This document shows positions 1-4,794 of a stretch of 5,500 nucleotides of DNA, one piece after another. The position numbers and the translations under genes are program-made. The notes beneath the pieces are model-generated. The model was not told where the DNA came from and searched no databases. It was given only the letters and a program-made list of their open reading frames with translations. Source of the DNA: Actinomycetes bacterium (GTDB taxonomy: Bacteria; Actinomycetota; Actinomycetes; Mycobacteriales; Micromonosporaceae); the NCBI GenBank assembly GCA_023437285.1, contig JAEZGP010000444.1:1-5500 (forward strand), read 5' to 3'. Position 1 is the first letter of the stretch. Each line of letters begins with the position of its first letter.

Positions 1-81
1 GACCACGGCCGAGGCGACGACGGCCGCCGCGACGGCCCGCCGCGGCGCGGAACCGGGCGACAGCCCGGGCGACGTGATCAT
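1..81 (-). CDS. N-terminus of a probable exported protein (partial)
   Basis: An ATG at 81-79 on the minus strand opens a frame that stays open to the window edge, giving 27 residues. The product begins MITSPGLSPG, has an Arg pair at residues 14-15, then an Ala/Val-rich hydrophobic run from residue 16 to the edge. This is the n-region and h-region shape of a Sec or Tat signal peptide. Only one of the codons read ends in A or T (GGT). The upstream DNA (82-135) is abruptly AT-rich, as expected for a promoter region. A TAGCGT hexamer lies 7 bases before the ATG. The plus-strand frame through the same bases is also open and equally GC3-rich, because both frames share third positions, so the strand assignment rests on the signal-peptide look and the adjoining promoter-like DNA. 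The mature function cannot be seen. Confidence 0.5.
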   Translation of the reverse strand, partial: MITSPGLSPGSAPRRAVAAAVVASAVV

Positions 82-88
82 GTTTCTC

Positions 89-94
89 ACGCTA
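89..94 (-). promoter_or_regulatory. Candidate -10 element for the left-edge gene
   Basis: On the minus strand the hexamer TAGCGT fits the actinobacterial -10 pattern TANNNT and lies 7 bases before the ATG at 81. The overlapping TATAGC at 91-96 is an alternative. No good -35 is seen. The spacing suggests a transcript starting at or next to the start codon. Confidence 0.35.
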
Positions 95-120
95 TACCAC
101 AAAATGCTACAAAAGTCACT

Positions 121-132
121 ATTCGTACGAAT
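121..132. promoter_or_regulatory. Perfect 12-bp palindrome, candidate operator
   Basis: ATTCGTACGAAT is a perfect palindrome in the middle of the 121-bp gap between the divergent left-edge gene (start 81) and the AhpD-like gene (start 203). Its size and position suit a dimeric repressor such as a TetR- or MarR-type protein. One such palindrome is expected by chance in a window of this length, so location is the main argument. Next to it at 95-114 are two similar decamers (TACCACAAAA and TGCTACAAAA). Confidence 0.3.
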
Positions 133-166
133 CAACGTGCCCGGTGTCGCGCGTCACATCCCCGGC

Positions 167-194
167 CGTCACATCCGGCGGGCCGGCGCGCGTC
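167..194 (+). promoter_or_regulatory. Candidate ECF41-type autoregulated promoter
   Basis: CGTCACA at 167-173 and CGTC at 191-194 are separated by 17 bases. As I recall it, the ECF41 promoter consensus is TGTCACA, about 16 bases, then CGTC, so this differs by one base in the -35 and one in spacing. The -10 ends 8 bases before the ATG at 203, so transcription would begin at or within about two bases of the start codon. No Shine-Dalgarno sequence precedes that ATG, which agrees with a leaderless message. A second copy, CGTCACATCC at 152-161, repeats 167-176 exactly, offset by 15 bases. It has no CGTC at the right distance. Confidence 0.5.
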
Positions 195-202
195 GTGCTG
201 AC

Positions 203-643
203 ATGAGCGAACGAATGAAGCTGTCCGCCGTGGCTCCCGAGGGGTACGCGGCCGTGCGCGCGCTGGAGACGTACGTGCGCTCGCGCGTGGAGCACCGCGT
301 CCTGAAGCTGATCAAGATCCGCGCCTCCATCCTCAACGGCTGCACCTTCTGCCTGGACATGCACACCCGCGAGGCCCTCGACACCGGCGAGACGCCGCTG
401 CGGCTCATCGCCGTGGCCGCCTGGTCGGAGAGCCCCCTGTTCGACGAGGCCGAACGCGCCGCGCTGGCGCTGACCGACGCGGTGACCCGACTCGGCGAGC
501 ACGGGGTGCCGGACGACGTGTGGGCGGCGACCCGCAAGAGCTGGTCGGAGGAGGAAACGGCCAACCTCATCCTCGCCATTGCCATCATCAATACGTGGAA
601 CCGCATCGCCGTGACGACGCGTACACCGCCGCCGGCCCCGTGA
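203..643 (+). CDS. AhpD-like / carboxymuconolactone decarboxylase family protein
   Basis: A 146-residue cytoplasmic protein of the AhpD-like alkylhydroperoxidase/carboxymuconolactone decarboxylase superfamily. The signature core is clear: NGCTFCLDMH at residues 45-54, giving the redox pair Cys47 and Cys50 with His54. In AhpD-like proteins this triad reduces peroxides or relays electrons. The helical remainder (AERAALALTDAVTRLG around 83-98, NLILAIAIINTWNR around 121-134) is typical of the family. The start at 203 was chosen over in-frame upstream starts because residues encoded before it come from AT-rich promoter-like DNA and do not resemble the family. The sigma gene start overlaps its stop (GTGA), so the two are translationally coupled. 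Genes of this family are the commonest partner and target of ECF41 sigma factors. The physiological substrate is unknown. Confidence 0.88.
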   Translation: MSERMKLSAVAPEGYAAVRALETYVRSRVEHRVLKLIKIRASILNGCTFCLDMHTREALDTGETPLRLIAVAAWSESPLFDEAERAALALTDAVTRLGEHGVPDDVWAATRKSWSEEETANLILAIAIINTWNRIAVTTRTPPPAP

Positions 644-1563
644 GCGCCCCGGCCTTGGGCGCTGCCGAGGACCTGACCGAGCACCGGGCCATGCTGTTCG
701 GCCTGGCGTACCGGCTGCTCGGCAGCGCCCACGACGCCGAGGACGTGCTCCAGGACGCCTACCTGCGAATGCGTCAGGTCGACCGCGCGACGGTAATCGA
801 ACCGCGCCGCTACCTCACCCGGGTGGTGACGCGGCTCGCCCTCGACGTCCTGCGGGCCCGGCGCGCGCGGCGCGAGACCTACGTGGGCCAGTGGCTGCCG
901 GAGCCGCTGCCCACCGGGGATGCTCCACCGCCCGCCGACCTGCCCGAGGAGGTCGCCGTCCGGGACGACACGCTGTCGATCGCCGTGCTGCACCTCATGG
1001 AGCGGCTCAGCGCCCCGCAACGCGCCGTCTACGTCCTGCGTACCGCGTTCGGGTTCCCGTACACCGAGATCGCGGAGGTCCTGGACCGCGAGCCCGCACA
1101 CTGCCGCCAGCTGTACCACCGGGCGGTGGCCGCGCTCGCGGCCGACCGCCGCCGCTACCCGGCCGACCGGCGCGAGCACGCCCGCCTGCTGGACGCGTTC
1201 GTGACCGCCGCCCGCGAGGCCGACCTCGACGCGCTGCGGCGGCTGCTGCGGGCCGACGTCAGCGCCTGGACCGACGGCGGCGGCCTGGTCAGCTCCGCCC
1301 GTCGGGAGATCCGCGGTGCCGACAACGTGGCCCGCTTCTTCGCCGGCATCTACGGCCGCCAGCGCGACGAGCTACAAGCGTGGCCGGTGTCGATCAACGG
1401 CGGCGCGGGGGTCCTGATCGTCCGCCCGTGCGGCTCCCACGCGCTGACCCTCGCGGTCACCGACGGGGCCGTGAGCGGCATCTACCTCATCAACAACCCG
1501 GCGAAGCTCACCCGCCTGGTGACCCCCGTACGCGGTACACGACACGGTGAGGGCACCGCCTAG
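640..1563 (+). CDS. sigJ: ECF41-family RNA polymerase sigma factor, SigJ-like
   Basis: A 307-residue extracytoplasmic-function sigma factor with a fused C-terminal regulatory domain. Region 2 spans about residues 11-76 (HRAMLFGLAYRLLGSAHDAE, then DVLQDAYLRM). Region 4 spans about 113-166 (LSAPQRAVYVLR, FPYTEIAEVL). A SnoaL-like domain runs from about 180 to 293. The three ECF41 hallmarks are present: WLPEP at 85-89 between regions 2 and 4, DGGG at 212-215, and NPAKL at 286-290, a variant of NPDKL. Such factors lack a separate anti-sigma factor; the C-terminal domain both supports and restrains activity. The GTG start at 640 overlaps the upstream stop by four bases and gives the expected family length. 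A longer frame from 520 would run out of frame inside the AhpD-like gene and is not credible. It probably transcribes its own operon. The symbol follows M. tuberculosis SigJ, a same-family relative; orthology is not proven. Confidence 0.9.
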   Translation: MSAPALGAAEDLTEHRAMLFGLAYRLLGSAHDAEDVLQDAYLRMRQVDRATVIEPRRYLTRVVTRLALDVLRARRARRETYVGQWLPEPLPTGDAPPPADLPEEVAVRDDTLSIAVLHLMERLSAPQRAVYVLRTAFGFPYTEIAEVLDREPAHCRQLYHRAVAALAADRRRYPADRREHARLLDAFVTAAREADLDALRRLLRADVSAWTDGGGLVSSARREIRGADNVARFFAGIYGRQRDELQAWPVSINGGAGVLIVRPCGSHALTLAVTDGAVSGIYLINNPAKLTRLVTPVRGTRHGEGTA

Positions 1564-1566
1564 AGT
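1561..1566 (+). promoter_or_regulatory. Possible -10 element embedded in the sigma gene stop codon
   Basis: TAGAGT fits TANNNT, and its first three bases are the sigma factor stop codon. It ends 9 bases before the ATG at 1576, allowing a transcript with a leader of only two or three bases. No -35 is evident, and a stop codon supplies the TA for free, so this may be chance. It matters because the next gene has no Shine-Dalgarno sequence close enough to use. Confidence 0.22.
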
Positions 1567-1575
1567 CAGTGCATC

Positions 1576-1989
1576 ATGGCGTGGCGCGAGGAAGACCCAG
1601 CGGCGACGATCGAAGGCGACGTCGTCGAGCTCACCGTTCCCGCCGAGCCGGCATACCTCGCCGTGGTCCGCACGGCCACGGCCGGGCTCGCGGCCCGGCT
1701 GCGGTTCTCCACCGAGGAGATCGAGGACCTGCGGGCCGCCGTCGACGAGGCGTGCGCCCTGCTGCTCGGCCTGCCGACGGTCACCGAGGAACCGGCCCTG
1801 ACCTGCCGCTTCGACCTGCACGACGACGGGCTCACCGTGGTCGTCGCGGCGCCGGCCGCCCCCGGCGCGCAACTGCCGTCGACGTCGTTCGCGTGGCAGG
1901 TGCTCACGGCGTACGCGTCGGACGTGTCCGGTTCGGCGCGCAACGGCACGGCGACCATCGCGCTGACCAAGCACCGCTCGCGGCGCTGA
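1576..1989 (+). CDS. UsfX/RsbW-like anti-sigma factor (GHKL-type fold)
   Basis: A 137-residue protein resembling the UsfX/RsbW anti-sigma family, which sequesters SigF/SigB-class sigma factors in the cytoplasm until an anti-anti-sigma factor displaces it. Matching segments are ELTVPAEPAYLAVVRTA near residues 18-34, EEIEDLRAAVDEACALLL at 47-64 (the N-box helix), and FAWQVLTAYASDV at 105-117. The last closely recalls the UsfX segment FSWHVLTALADDV. The usual N-box Asn is absent and no DxGxG box is visible, so ATP binding or kinase activity is doubtful. It starts 12 bases after the sigma gene stop, in the same frame. A GGTGAGGG at 1547-1554 is too distant to serve as a ribosome site. No SigF-type gene follows; a convergent gene begins within 8 bp. 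The family call is from remembered sequence, not an alignment. Confidence 0.75.
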   Translation: MAWREEDPAATIEGDVVELTVPAEPAYLAVVRTATAGLAARLRFSTEEIEDLRAAVDEACALLLGLPTVTEEPALTCRFDLHDDGLTVVVAAPAAPGAQLPSTSFAWQVLTAYASDVSGSARNGTATIALTKHRSRR

Positions 1990-2006
1990 GCCGCCACTCA
2001 GGCGCC
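1982..2006. terminator. Hairpin across two convergent stop codons, candidate bidirectional terminator
   Basis: GGCGCTGAG (1982-1990) can pair with CTCAG plus CGCC (1997-2001 and 2003-2006), leaving a bulged G at 2002 and a six-base loop. The nine-pair stem contains the TGA of the UsfX-like gene on one side and the TGA of the GntR gene on the other. No U-tract follows on either strand, which is common in actinobacteria. Confidence 0.42.
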
Positions 2007-2741
2007 CGCGACCGCGTGGACGGCGACCGCGCTGTCCGGCAGCGGCCGCATCCGCTCGAACGCCTCGCGCAGGTGCGCGACGTGCCGGGCGGCGGCCCGC
2101 TGCGCCGACGGCGCGTCACCGGCCACCACCGCGTCGACGATCTCGTGATGCTCGGCATCCACCCGATCCCAGAACGCGTCGCTGATGACCCCGGACAGCG
2201 CGTCCTCGGTCAACATCGGATACAGCGGGTGGGCGGCGAGTTCGGCCAGCGCGTTGCCCGACGCCCGGATGAGCTCCAGGTGGAACCGGCGGTGCCGGTC
2301 GATGATCTGCGACAGCTGATGGGGGCGCGGCCCCAGCAGGTGGGCTCGCATCGCCTCCAGGTGGGCGTCGGTGCGGCGCAGCGCGGCGTACCCGGTCGCC
2401 GGCACCTCCACCATGCCGCGCATCTCCAGCACGTCGCGCTGGTGCACAACGCCCGACGACAGCATGAGGGACACGCCCGTGGCCAGGCCCATGGCCAGCT
2501 GTTCAGCGCTCGGATGCGCCACGAAGCTGCCGCCCGTCACCCCGCGCGTCGTCATGATCAGGTGTTGGCTGGCGAGCAGGCGCAGGGCCTCCCGCACGGT
2601 GCTTCGGCTGACTCCGGCGCTGGCACACAACTGCGGCTCGGTCGGCAGCCGGTCGCCGGGGCGCAGTTCGCCCGAGGTGATCTGCCCGCGGATCGTGTCG
2701 GCGAGAACCTGGTACGCCGGCGGTCGTACCGCAACGCTCAC
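1998..2741 (-). CDS. GntR-family transcriptional regulator, FadR/FCD subfamily
   Basis: A 247-residue regulator with an N-terminal winged helix (about residues 8-75) and an all-helical FCD ligand-binding domain (about 100-230). The DNA-binding signature is complete: GELRPGDRLPTEPQL at 24-38, SRSTVREALRLL at 45-56, then the wing with GVTGGSFV at 67-74. In the FCD domain, FHLELIRASGN (153-163), EHHEIVDAVVAGD (197-209) and ARH (218-220) mark the usual metal or effector pocket. The ligand cannot be predicted. The family typically senses a carboxylic acid and represses nearby metabolic genes. The GTG at 2741 is the first usable start after the upstream stop. A GGAGG at 2758-2762 is about 16 bases away, too far to be ideal, while a TAAGCT at 2755-2750 could act as a -10 for a near-leaderless message. 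It lies 11 bases after the membrane protein gene, so probably in one operon. Confidence 0.88.
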   Translation of the reverse strand: MSVAVRPPAYQVLADTIRGQITSGELRPGDRLPTEPQLCASAGVSRSTVREALRLLASQHLIMTTRGVTGGSFVAHPSAEQLAMGLATGVSLMLSSGVVHQRDVLEMRGMVEVPATGYAALRRTDAHLEAMRAHLLGPRPHQLSQIIDRHRRFHLELIRASGNALAELAAHPLYPMLTEDALSGVISDAFWDRVDAEHHEIVDAVVAGDAPSAQRAAARHVAHLREAFERMRPLPDSAVAVHAVAGA

Positions 2742-2752
2742 AGCTGAAGAGC

Positions 2753-3172
2753 TTACGCCTCCGGCCGCCAGCTGATACCCAGCGCCGCGCGGGTGGCCGG
2801 CGCCAGCAGCAGGCCCGCCGTGACCAGGCCGACCAGCAGCACCGGCAGCCCCAGCCAGGGCCACCCGCCGCTGACCATGTACCACCCGATCGGCACCAGC
2901 AGCAGCTCCAGCACGATGGCCGGGCCCCGGGCCCACGCGCGACGCCGGTGCAGCGACCACGCCAGCAGGCCGAACAGCGCCGCCATCATCACGACGTACC
3001 CGGTGACGGTCAGCGCGGAACGCAGGCTGTTGGCCTCCGCCGTCAGGTCGGCATACACGGTCAGGGCCGCCACCCCGGCCAGCAGGACGGTCTGGGCGGC
3101 GAGAACGCGTACCGCCCACGTCAACGTCGGGCTCGGCTCCGGCGTCGTGGTCTGTTCGCGCGTATCGGGCAT
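2753..3172 (-). CDS. Small integral membrane protein with four predicted helices
   Basis: A 139-residue protein of unknown function. A polar, Thr/Pro/Glu-rich N-tail (1-16) is followed by four hydrophobic stretches at about 18-40, 52-74, 83-101 and 104-124, with a basic loop HRRRAWAR at 75-82 that should be cytoplasmic. The C-tail ends SWRPEA. There is no signal peptide cleavage pattern and no catalytic motif. The ATG at 3172 is chosen because a TACGCT -10-like hexamer lies exactly 6 bases upstream, suggesting a leaderless message; longer in-frame starts would run into the divergent kinase gene. It precedes the GntR gene by 11 bases on the same strand, so the regulator may control this membrane protein, or the two may simply be cotranscribed. 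The polytopic form and gene context do not identify a substrate. Confidence 0.78.
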   Translation of the reverse strand: MPDTREQTTTPEPSPTLTWAVRVLAAQTVLLAGVAALTVYADLTAEANSLRSALTVTGYVVMMAALFGLLAWSLHRRRAWARGPAIVLELLLVPIGWYMVSGGWPWLGLPVLLVGLVTAGLLLAPATRAALGISWRPEA

Positions 3173-3178
3173 GCCCGC

Positions 3179-3184
3179 AGCGTA
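3179..3184 (-). promoter_or_regulatory. -10 element of a leaderless promoter (membrane protein gene)
   Basis: TACGCT on the minus strand fits TANNNT and lies exactly 6 bases from the ATG at 3172, which puts the transcription start on or next to the A of ATG. No Shine-Dalgarno sequence precedes the gene. No convincing -35 is seen. Confidence 0.5.
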
Positions 3185-3212
3185 CCGGCGTCGGCGGCGG
3201 TCATGGACTCGG

Positions 3213-3218
3213 TACTCT
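3213..3218 (+). promoter_or_regulatory. -10 element of a leaderless promoter (lipid kinase gene)
   Basis: TACTCT fits TANNNT and ends exactly 6 bases before the ATG at 3225, the usual geometry of leaderless actinobacterial genes. No Shine-Dalgarno sequence is present. It is the mirror partner of the minus-strand -10 at 3179-3184, so two divergent promoters share a 52-bp gap. Confidence 0.5.
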
Positions 3219-3224
3219 CGCCGC

Positions 3225-4148
3225 ATGCGCGCGCTACTTGTGGTCAATCCCAAGGCGACCACCACCTCGGCACGGAGTCGTGACGTTCTCGTCCGGGCGC
3301 TGCGCAGCGAGATCGAGCTGACGGTCGAGTACACGAGCCGGCGCGGTCACGCGATCGAGTTCGCGCGCCAGGCGGTTACGGAACGTTACGACGTCGTCGT
3401 CACTCTCGGTGGCGACGGTACGGTGAACGAGGCGGTCAACGGCCTGCTGTCGGAGGGCCCCGGCCCGCACGTACCCGCTCTCGCTGTGGTGCCCGGCGGG
3501 TCGACGAACGTCTTCGCCCGCGCGCTCGGCCTGCCCCGGGACTGGGTCGAGGGCACGTCCGTGATCCTGGACGCCTTGCAGCACAAGCGCTTCCGTACCA
3601 TCGGCCTGGGTACGGCGAACGGCCGGTACTTCACCTTCTGTGCCGGATTCGGGCTGGACGCCGAGGTTGTCCGCAAGGTCGAGCGCGCGCGACTGCGCGG
3701 CCGCACCGCGTCCGCCCTGCTCTACCTGCAATCGACGGCGGCGCAGTTCTTCCTGGAGACCGACCGCACCATCCCGCTCATCACGATGTCGCGCCCCGGC
3801 GAGGAACCCGACCCGGATCTCGCGATGGTCATCGTGCAGAACACCGCCCCGTGGACATATCTGGGCGAACGACCCCTGCACGTCAGCAACACCGCGAGCT
3901 TCGACACCGGCCTGGACGTCGTGGCGCTGCGCGGGCTGAGCCTGCCGGTCACGGCGCGGGCCGCCACCCGGATCCTGACCGGCCGCGGGGTGCCGGAGGG
4001 GCCACACGTAGCGACGGTGCGCGATGTGTCGGAGTTCACCCTCAAGGCGGCCCATCCTTTGGCGTACCAACTGGACGGCGACTACCTGGGCGAGCGGGAT
4101 GAGCTCAAATTCACGGCCGTACGGGATGCACTCCGCGTAGTCTGCTGA
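3225..4148 (+). CDS. Diacylglycerol/lipid kinase family protein (YegS/DgkB type)
   Basis: A 307-residue soluble kinase of the DAGK catalytic-domain family, which transfers phosphate from a nucleotide to a lipid hydroxyl such as that of diacylglycerol. The N-terminal Rossmann-like lobe has VVNPKA (6-11), the nucleotide-binding LGGDGTVNEAVNGL (61-74) and PGGSTNVFARALGLP (90-104). The second lobe holds GFGLDAEVV (141-149) and ends with YQLDGDYLGE (281-290), which corresponds to the conserved DGE segment. The length is normal for the family. The ATG at 3225 begins directly with the expected MRALLVVNPKA, so no extension is needed. The likely role is recycling diacylglycerol to phosphatidic acid in membrane lipid turnover, but the true substrate (diacylglycerol, ceramide, sphingoid base or another lipid) cannot be read from the sequence. 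It is divergent from the membrane protein gene and upstream of whiB1, with a hairpin in between. Confidence 0.9.
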   Translation: MRALLVVNPKATTTSARSRDVLVRALRSEIELTVEYTSRRGHAIEFARQAVTERYDVVVTLGGDGTVNEAVNGLLSEGPGPHVPALAVVPGGSTNVFARALGLPRDWVEGTSVILDALQHKRFRTIGLGTANGRYFTFCAGFGLDAEVVRKVERARLRGRTASALLYLQSTAAQFFLETDRTIPLITMSRPGEEPDPDLAMVIVQNTAPWTYLGERPLHVSNTASFDTGLDVVALRGLSLPVTARAATRILTGRGVPEGPHVATVRDVSEFTLKAAHPLAYQLDGDYLGERDELKFTAVRDALRVVC

Positions 4149-4177
4149 AAGAAAGTCTCACCGAGTCAACACGCGCA

Positions 4178-4208
4178 CATGTCGGAAATGCTGGCCTCTT
4201 CCGACGTG
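4178..4208 (+). terminator. Stem-loop after the lipid kinase gene
   Basis: CATGTCGGAA (4178-4187) pairs with TTCCGACGTG (4199-4208): ten base pairs with one G-U, and an 11-base loop. It sits 29 bases past the kinase stop codon. There is no U-tract, so it may be an actinobacterial-type terminator; as DNA the 7-bp perfect core could instead be an operator. Confidence 0.5.
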
Positions 4209-4278
4209 GCGTACTAGATTGACTACTCAGTGTTGCCATGAGGGCTATGGTAAACCAGCAAATAACGGACAAATGGCT

Positions 4279-4294
4279 CGTGACGTCCATCACC
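4279..4294. promoter_or_regulatory. CRP-like binding site, upstream copy
   Basis: CGTGACGTCCATCACC contains GTGA, six bases, TCAC, the core dyad of CRP/FNR-type sites. Its centre is near 4286.5, about 70 bases before a start site expected from the TTGACA promoter, which is a class I-like location. It misses the recalled mycobacterial consensus at the internal A and the final A. Confidence 0.45.
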
Positions 4295-4320
4295 TGTTCG
4301 GTCTTTTGTCCGGTGCCCCC

Positions 4321-4351
4321 TTGACAATGCGTGAGTTCGTGAAAGTATTCA
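4321..4351 (+). promoter_or_regulatory. Candidate primary-sigma promoter for whiB1
   Basis: A perfect TTGACA at 4321-4326 is followed, 17 to 19 bases on, by AT-rich hexamers that could be the -10: AGTATT (4344-4349) or TATTCA (4346-4351). Neither is an ideal TANNNT. Transcription would start near 4357, leaving an untranslated leader of about 135 bases before whiB1. The -10 region lies inside the downstream CRP-like dyad. Confidence 0.45.
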
Positions 4352-4353
4352 CA
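4338..4353. promoter_or_regulatory. CRP-like binding site, downstream copy
   Basis: CGTGAAAGTATTCACA matches the mycobacterial CRP consensus as I recall it (C/T-GTG-NN-A-NNNNN-CACA) at every fixed position, with a clean GTGA-N6-TCAC core. The centre is 59 bases after that of the upstream site. It covers the expected -10 region of the TTGACA promoter, so binding here should block that promoter, or else activate a start site further downstream. Confidence 0.55.
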
Positions 4354-4461
4354 AGCGAGCCGAGTGAAGGTGACTCTGCCTGCGCTGCGGATCCTGCCGA
4401 ATAGCCATCCCGGCTCTGACGTTCGGCCCCGCGGACAAAGGGACATACGCAAGACCGCTAC

Positions 4462-4477
4462 CGAATCAACGAATCAA
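4462..4477 (+). repeat. Tandem octamer in the whiB1 leader
   Basis: CGAATCAA occurs twice back to back (4462-4469 and 4470-4477), immediately before and overlapping the ribosome binding site. It may be a protein or RNA contact site, or chance. Confidence 0.4.
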
Positions 4478-4481
4478 GGAG
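4476..4481 (+). promoter_or_regulatory. Ribosome binding site of whiB1
   Basis: AAGGAG ends 10 bases before the ATG at 4492. It is the only strong Shine-Dalgarno sequence found in this window, contrasting with the leaderless-looking genes around it, and it fixes the whiB1 start. Confidence 0.7.
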
Positions 4482-4491
4482 TGTTGCCGCC

Positions 4492-4746
4492 ATGGACTGG
4501 CGCCACCGTGCTGTCTGCCGCGACGAGGACCCGGAGCTGTTCTTCCCTATCGGGACGTCCGGCCCCGCCCTGCTGCAAGTCGAGCAGGCCAAGGCAGTTT
4601 GCCGGCGCTGTCCTGTGACCGACCAGTGCCTGCAGTGGGCTCTTGAGAGCGGTCAGGACGCCGGCGTCTGGGGCGGAATGAGCGAAGAAGAGCGGCGCGC
4701 CGTCAAGCGTCGCGGCGGCCTGCGGGTCCGCGCTCACTCCCTCTAG
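4492..4746 (+). CDS. whiB1: WhiB-family iron-sulfur transcription regulator, WhiB1/WblE type
   Basis: An 84-residue WhiB-like protein. The four cluster-binding cysteines are Cys9, Cys37, Cys40 and Cys46 (CxxC then x5-C), followed by the GVWGG turn at 58-62 and a basic tail (KRRGGLRVR, 72-80) that contacts DNA. The start MDWRHRAVCRDEDPELFFPI and the stretch CLQWALESGQDAGVWGG are nearly those remembered for M. tuberculosis WhiB1 and Streptomyces WblE, so subfamily assignment is firm. The family holds an oxygen-stable, nitric-oxide-sensitive 4Fe-4S cluster and binds region 4 of the primary sigma factor through the W-G turn; whiB1 is essential in M. tuberculosis. It is monocistronic here: a 343-bp upstream region with two CRP-like sites, a long leader, a good ribosome site, and a hairpin terminator 48 bases downstream of the stop. 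Confidence 0.96.
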   Translation: MDWRHRAVCRDEDPELFFPIGTSGPALLQVEQAKAVCRRCPVTDQCLQWALESGQDAGVWGGMSEEERRAVKRRGGLRVRAHSL

Positions 4747-4794
4747 ACCGACAAGGAAACGCACCGCCGATCGGCTCCATCGCACAGCCTCAGT

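Noticed and set aside
74..202. N-terminal extension of the AhpD-like protein from the GTG at 74
   Set aside because: The extra 43 residues come from AT-rich promoter-like DNA containing a palindrome and an ECF41-type promoter; the protein from 203 already has family length.
520..639. Longer start for the sigma factor
   Set aside because: It would lie out of frame inside the AhpD-like gene; the GTG at 640 gives a coupled overlap and normal length.
169..1179. 336-residue minus-strand frame opposite the AhpD-like and sigma genes
   Set aside because: A shadow frame of GC-rich coding DNA; the plus-strand genes carry clear motifs.
1569..2747. Large plus-strand open frame of 392 residues
   Set aside because: It is out of frame with the UsfX-like gene and antisense to the GntR gene; the translation is Arg/His-rich with no family resemblance.
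4219..4404. Possible 61-residue leader peptide upstream of whiB1
   Set aside because: Starts at a TTG with no ribosome site, and the predicted promoter lies inside it.
4364..4618. Frame from a GTG in the whiB1 leader running into whiB1 out of frame
   Set aside because: No ribosome site and no recognisable product; it overlaps 127 bases of the well supported whiB1.
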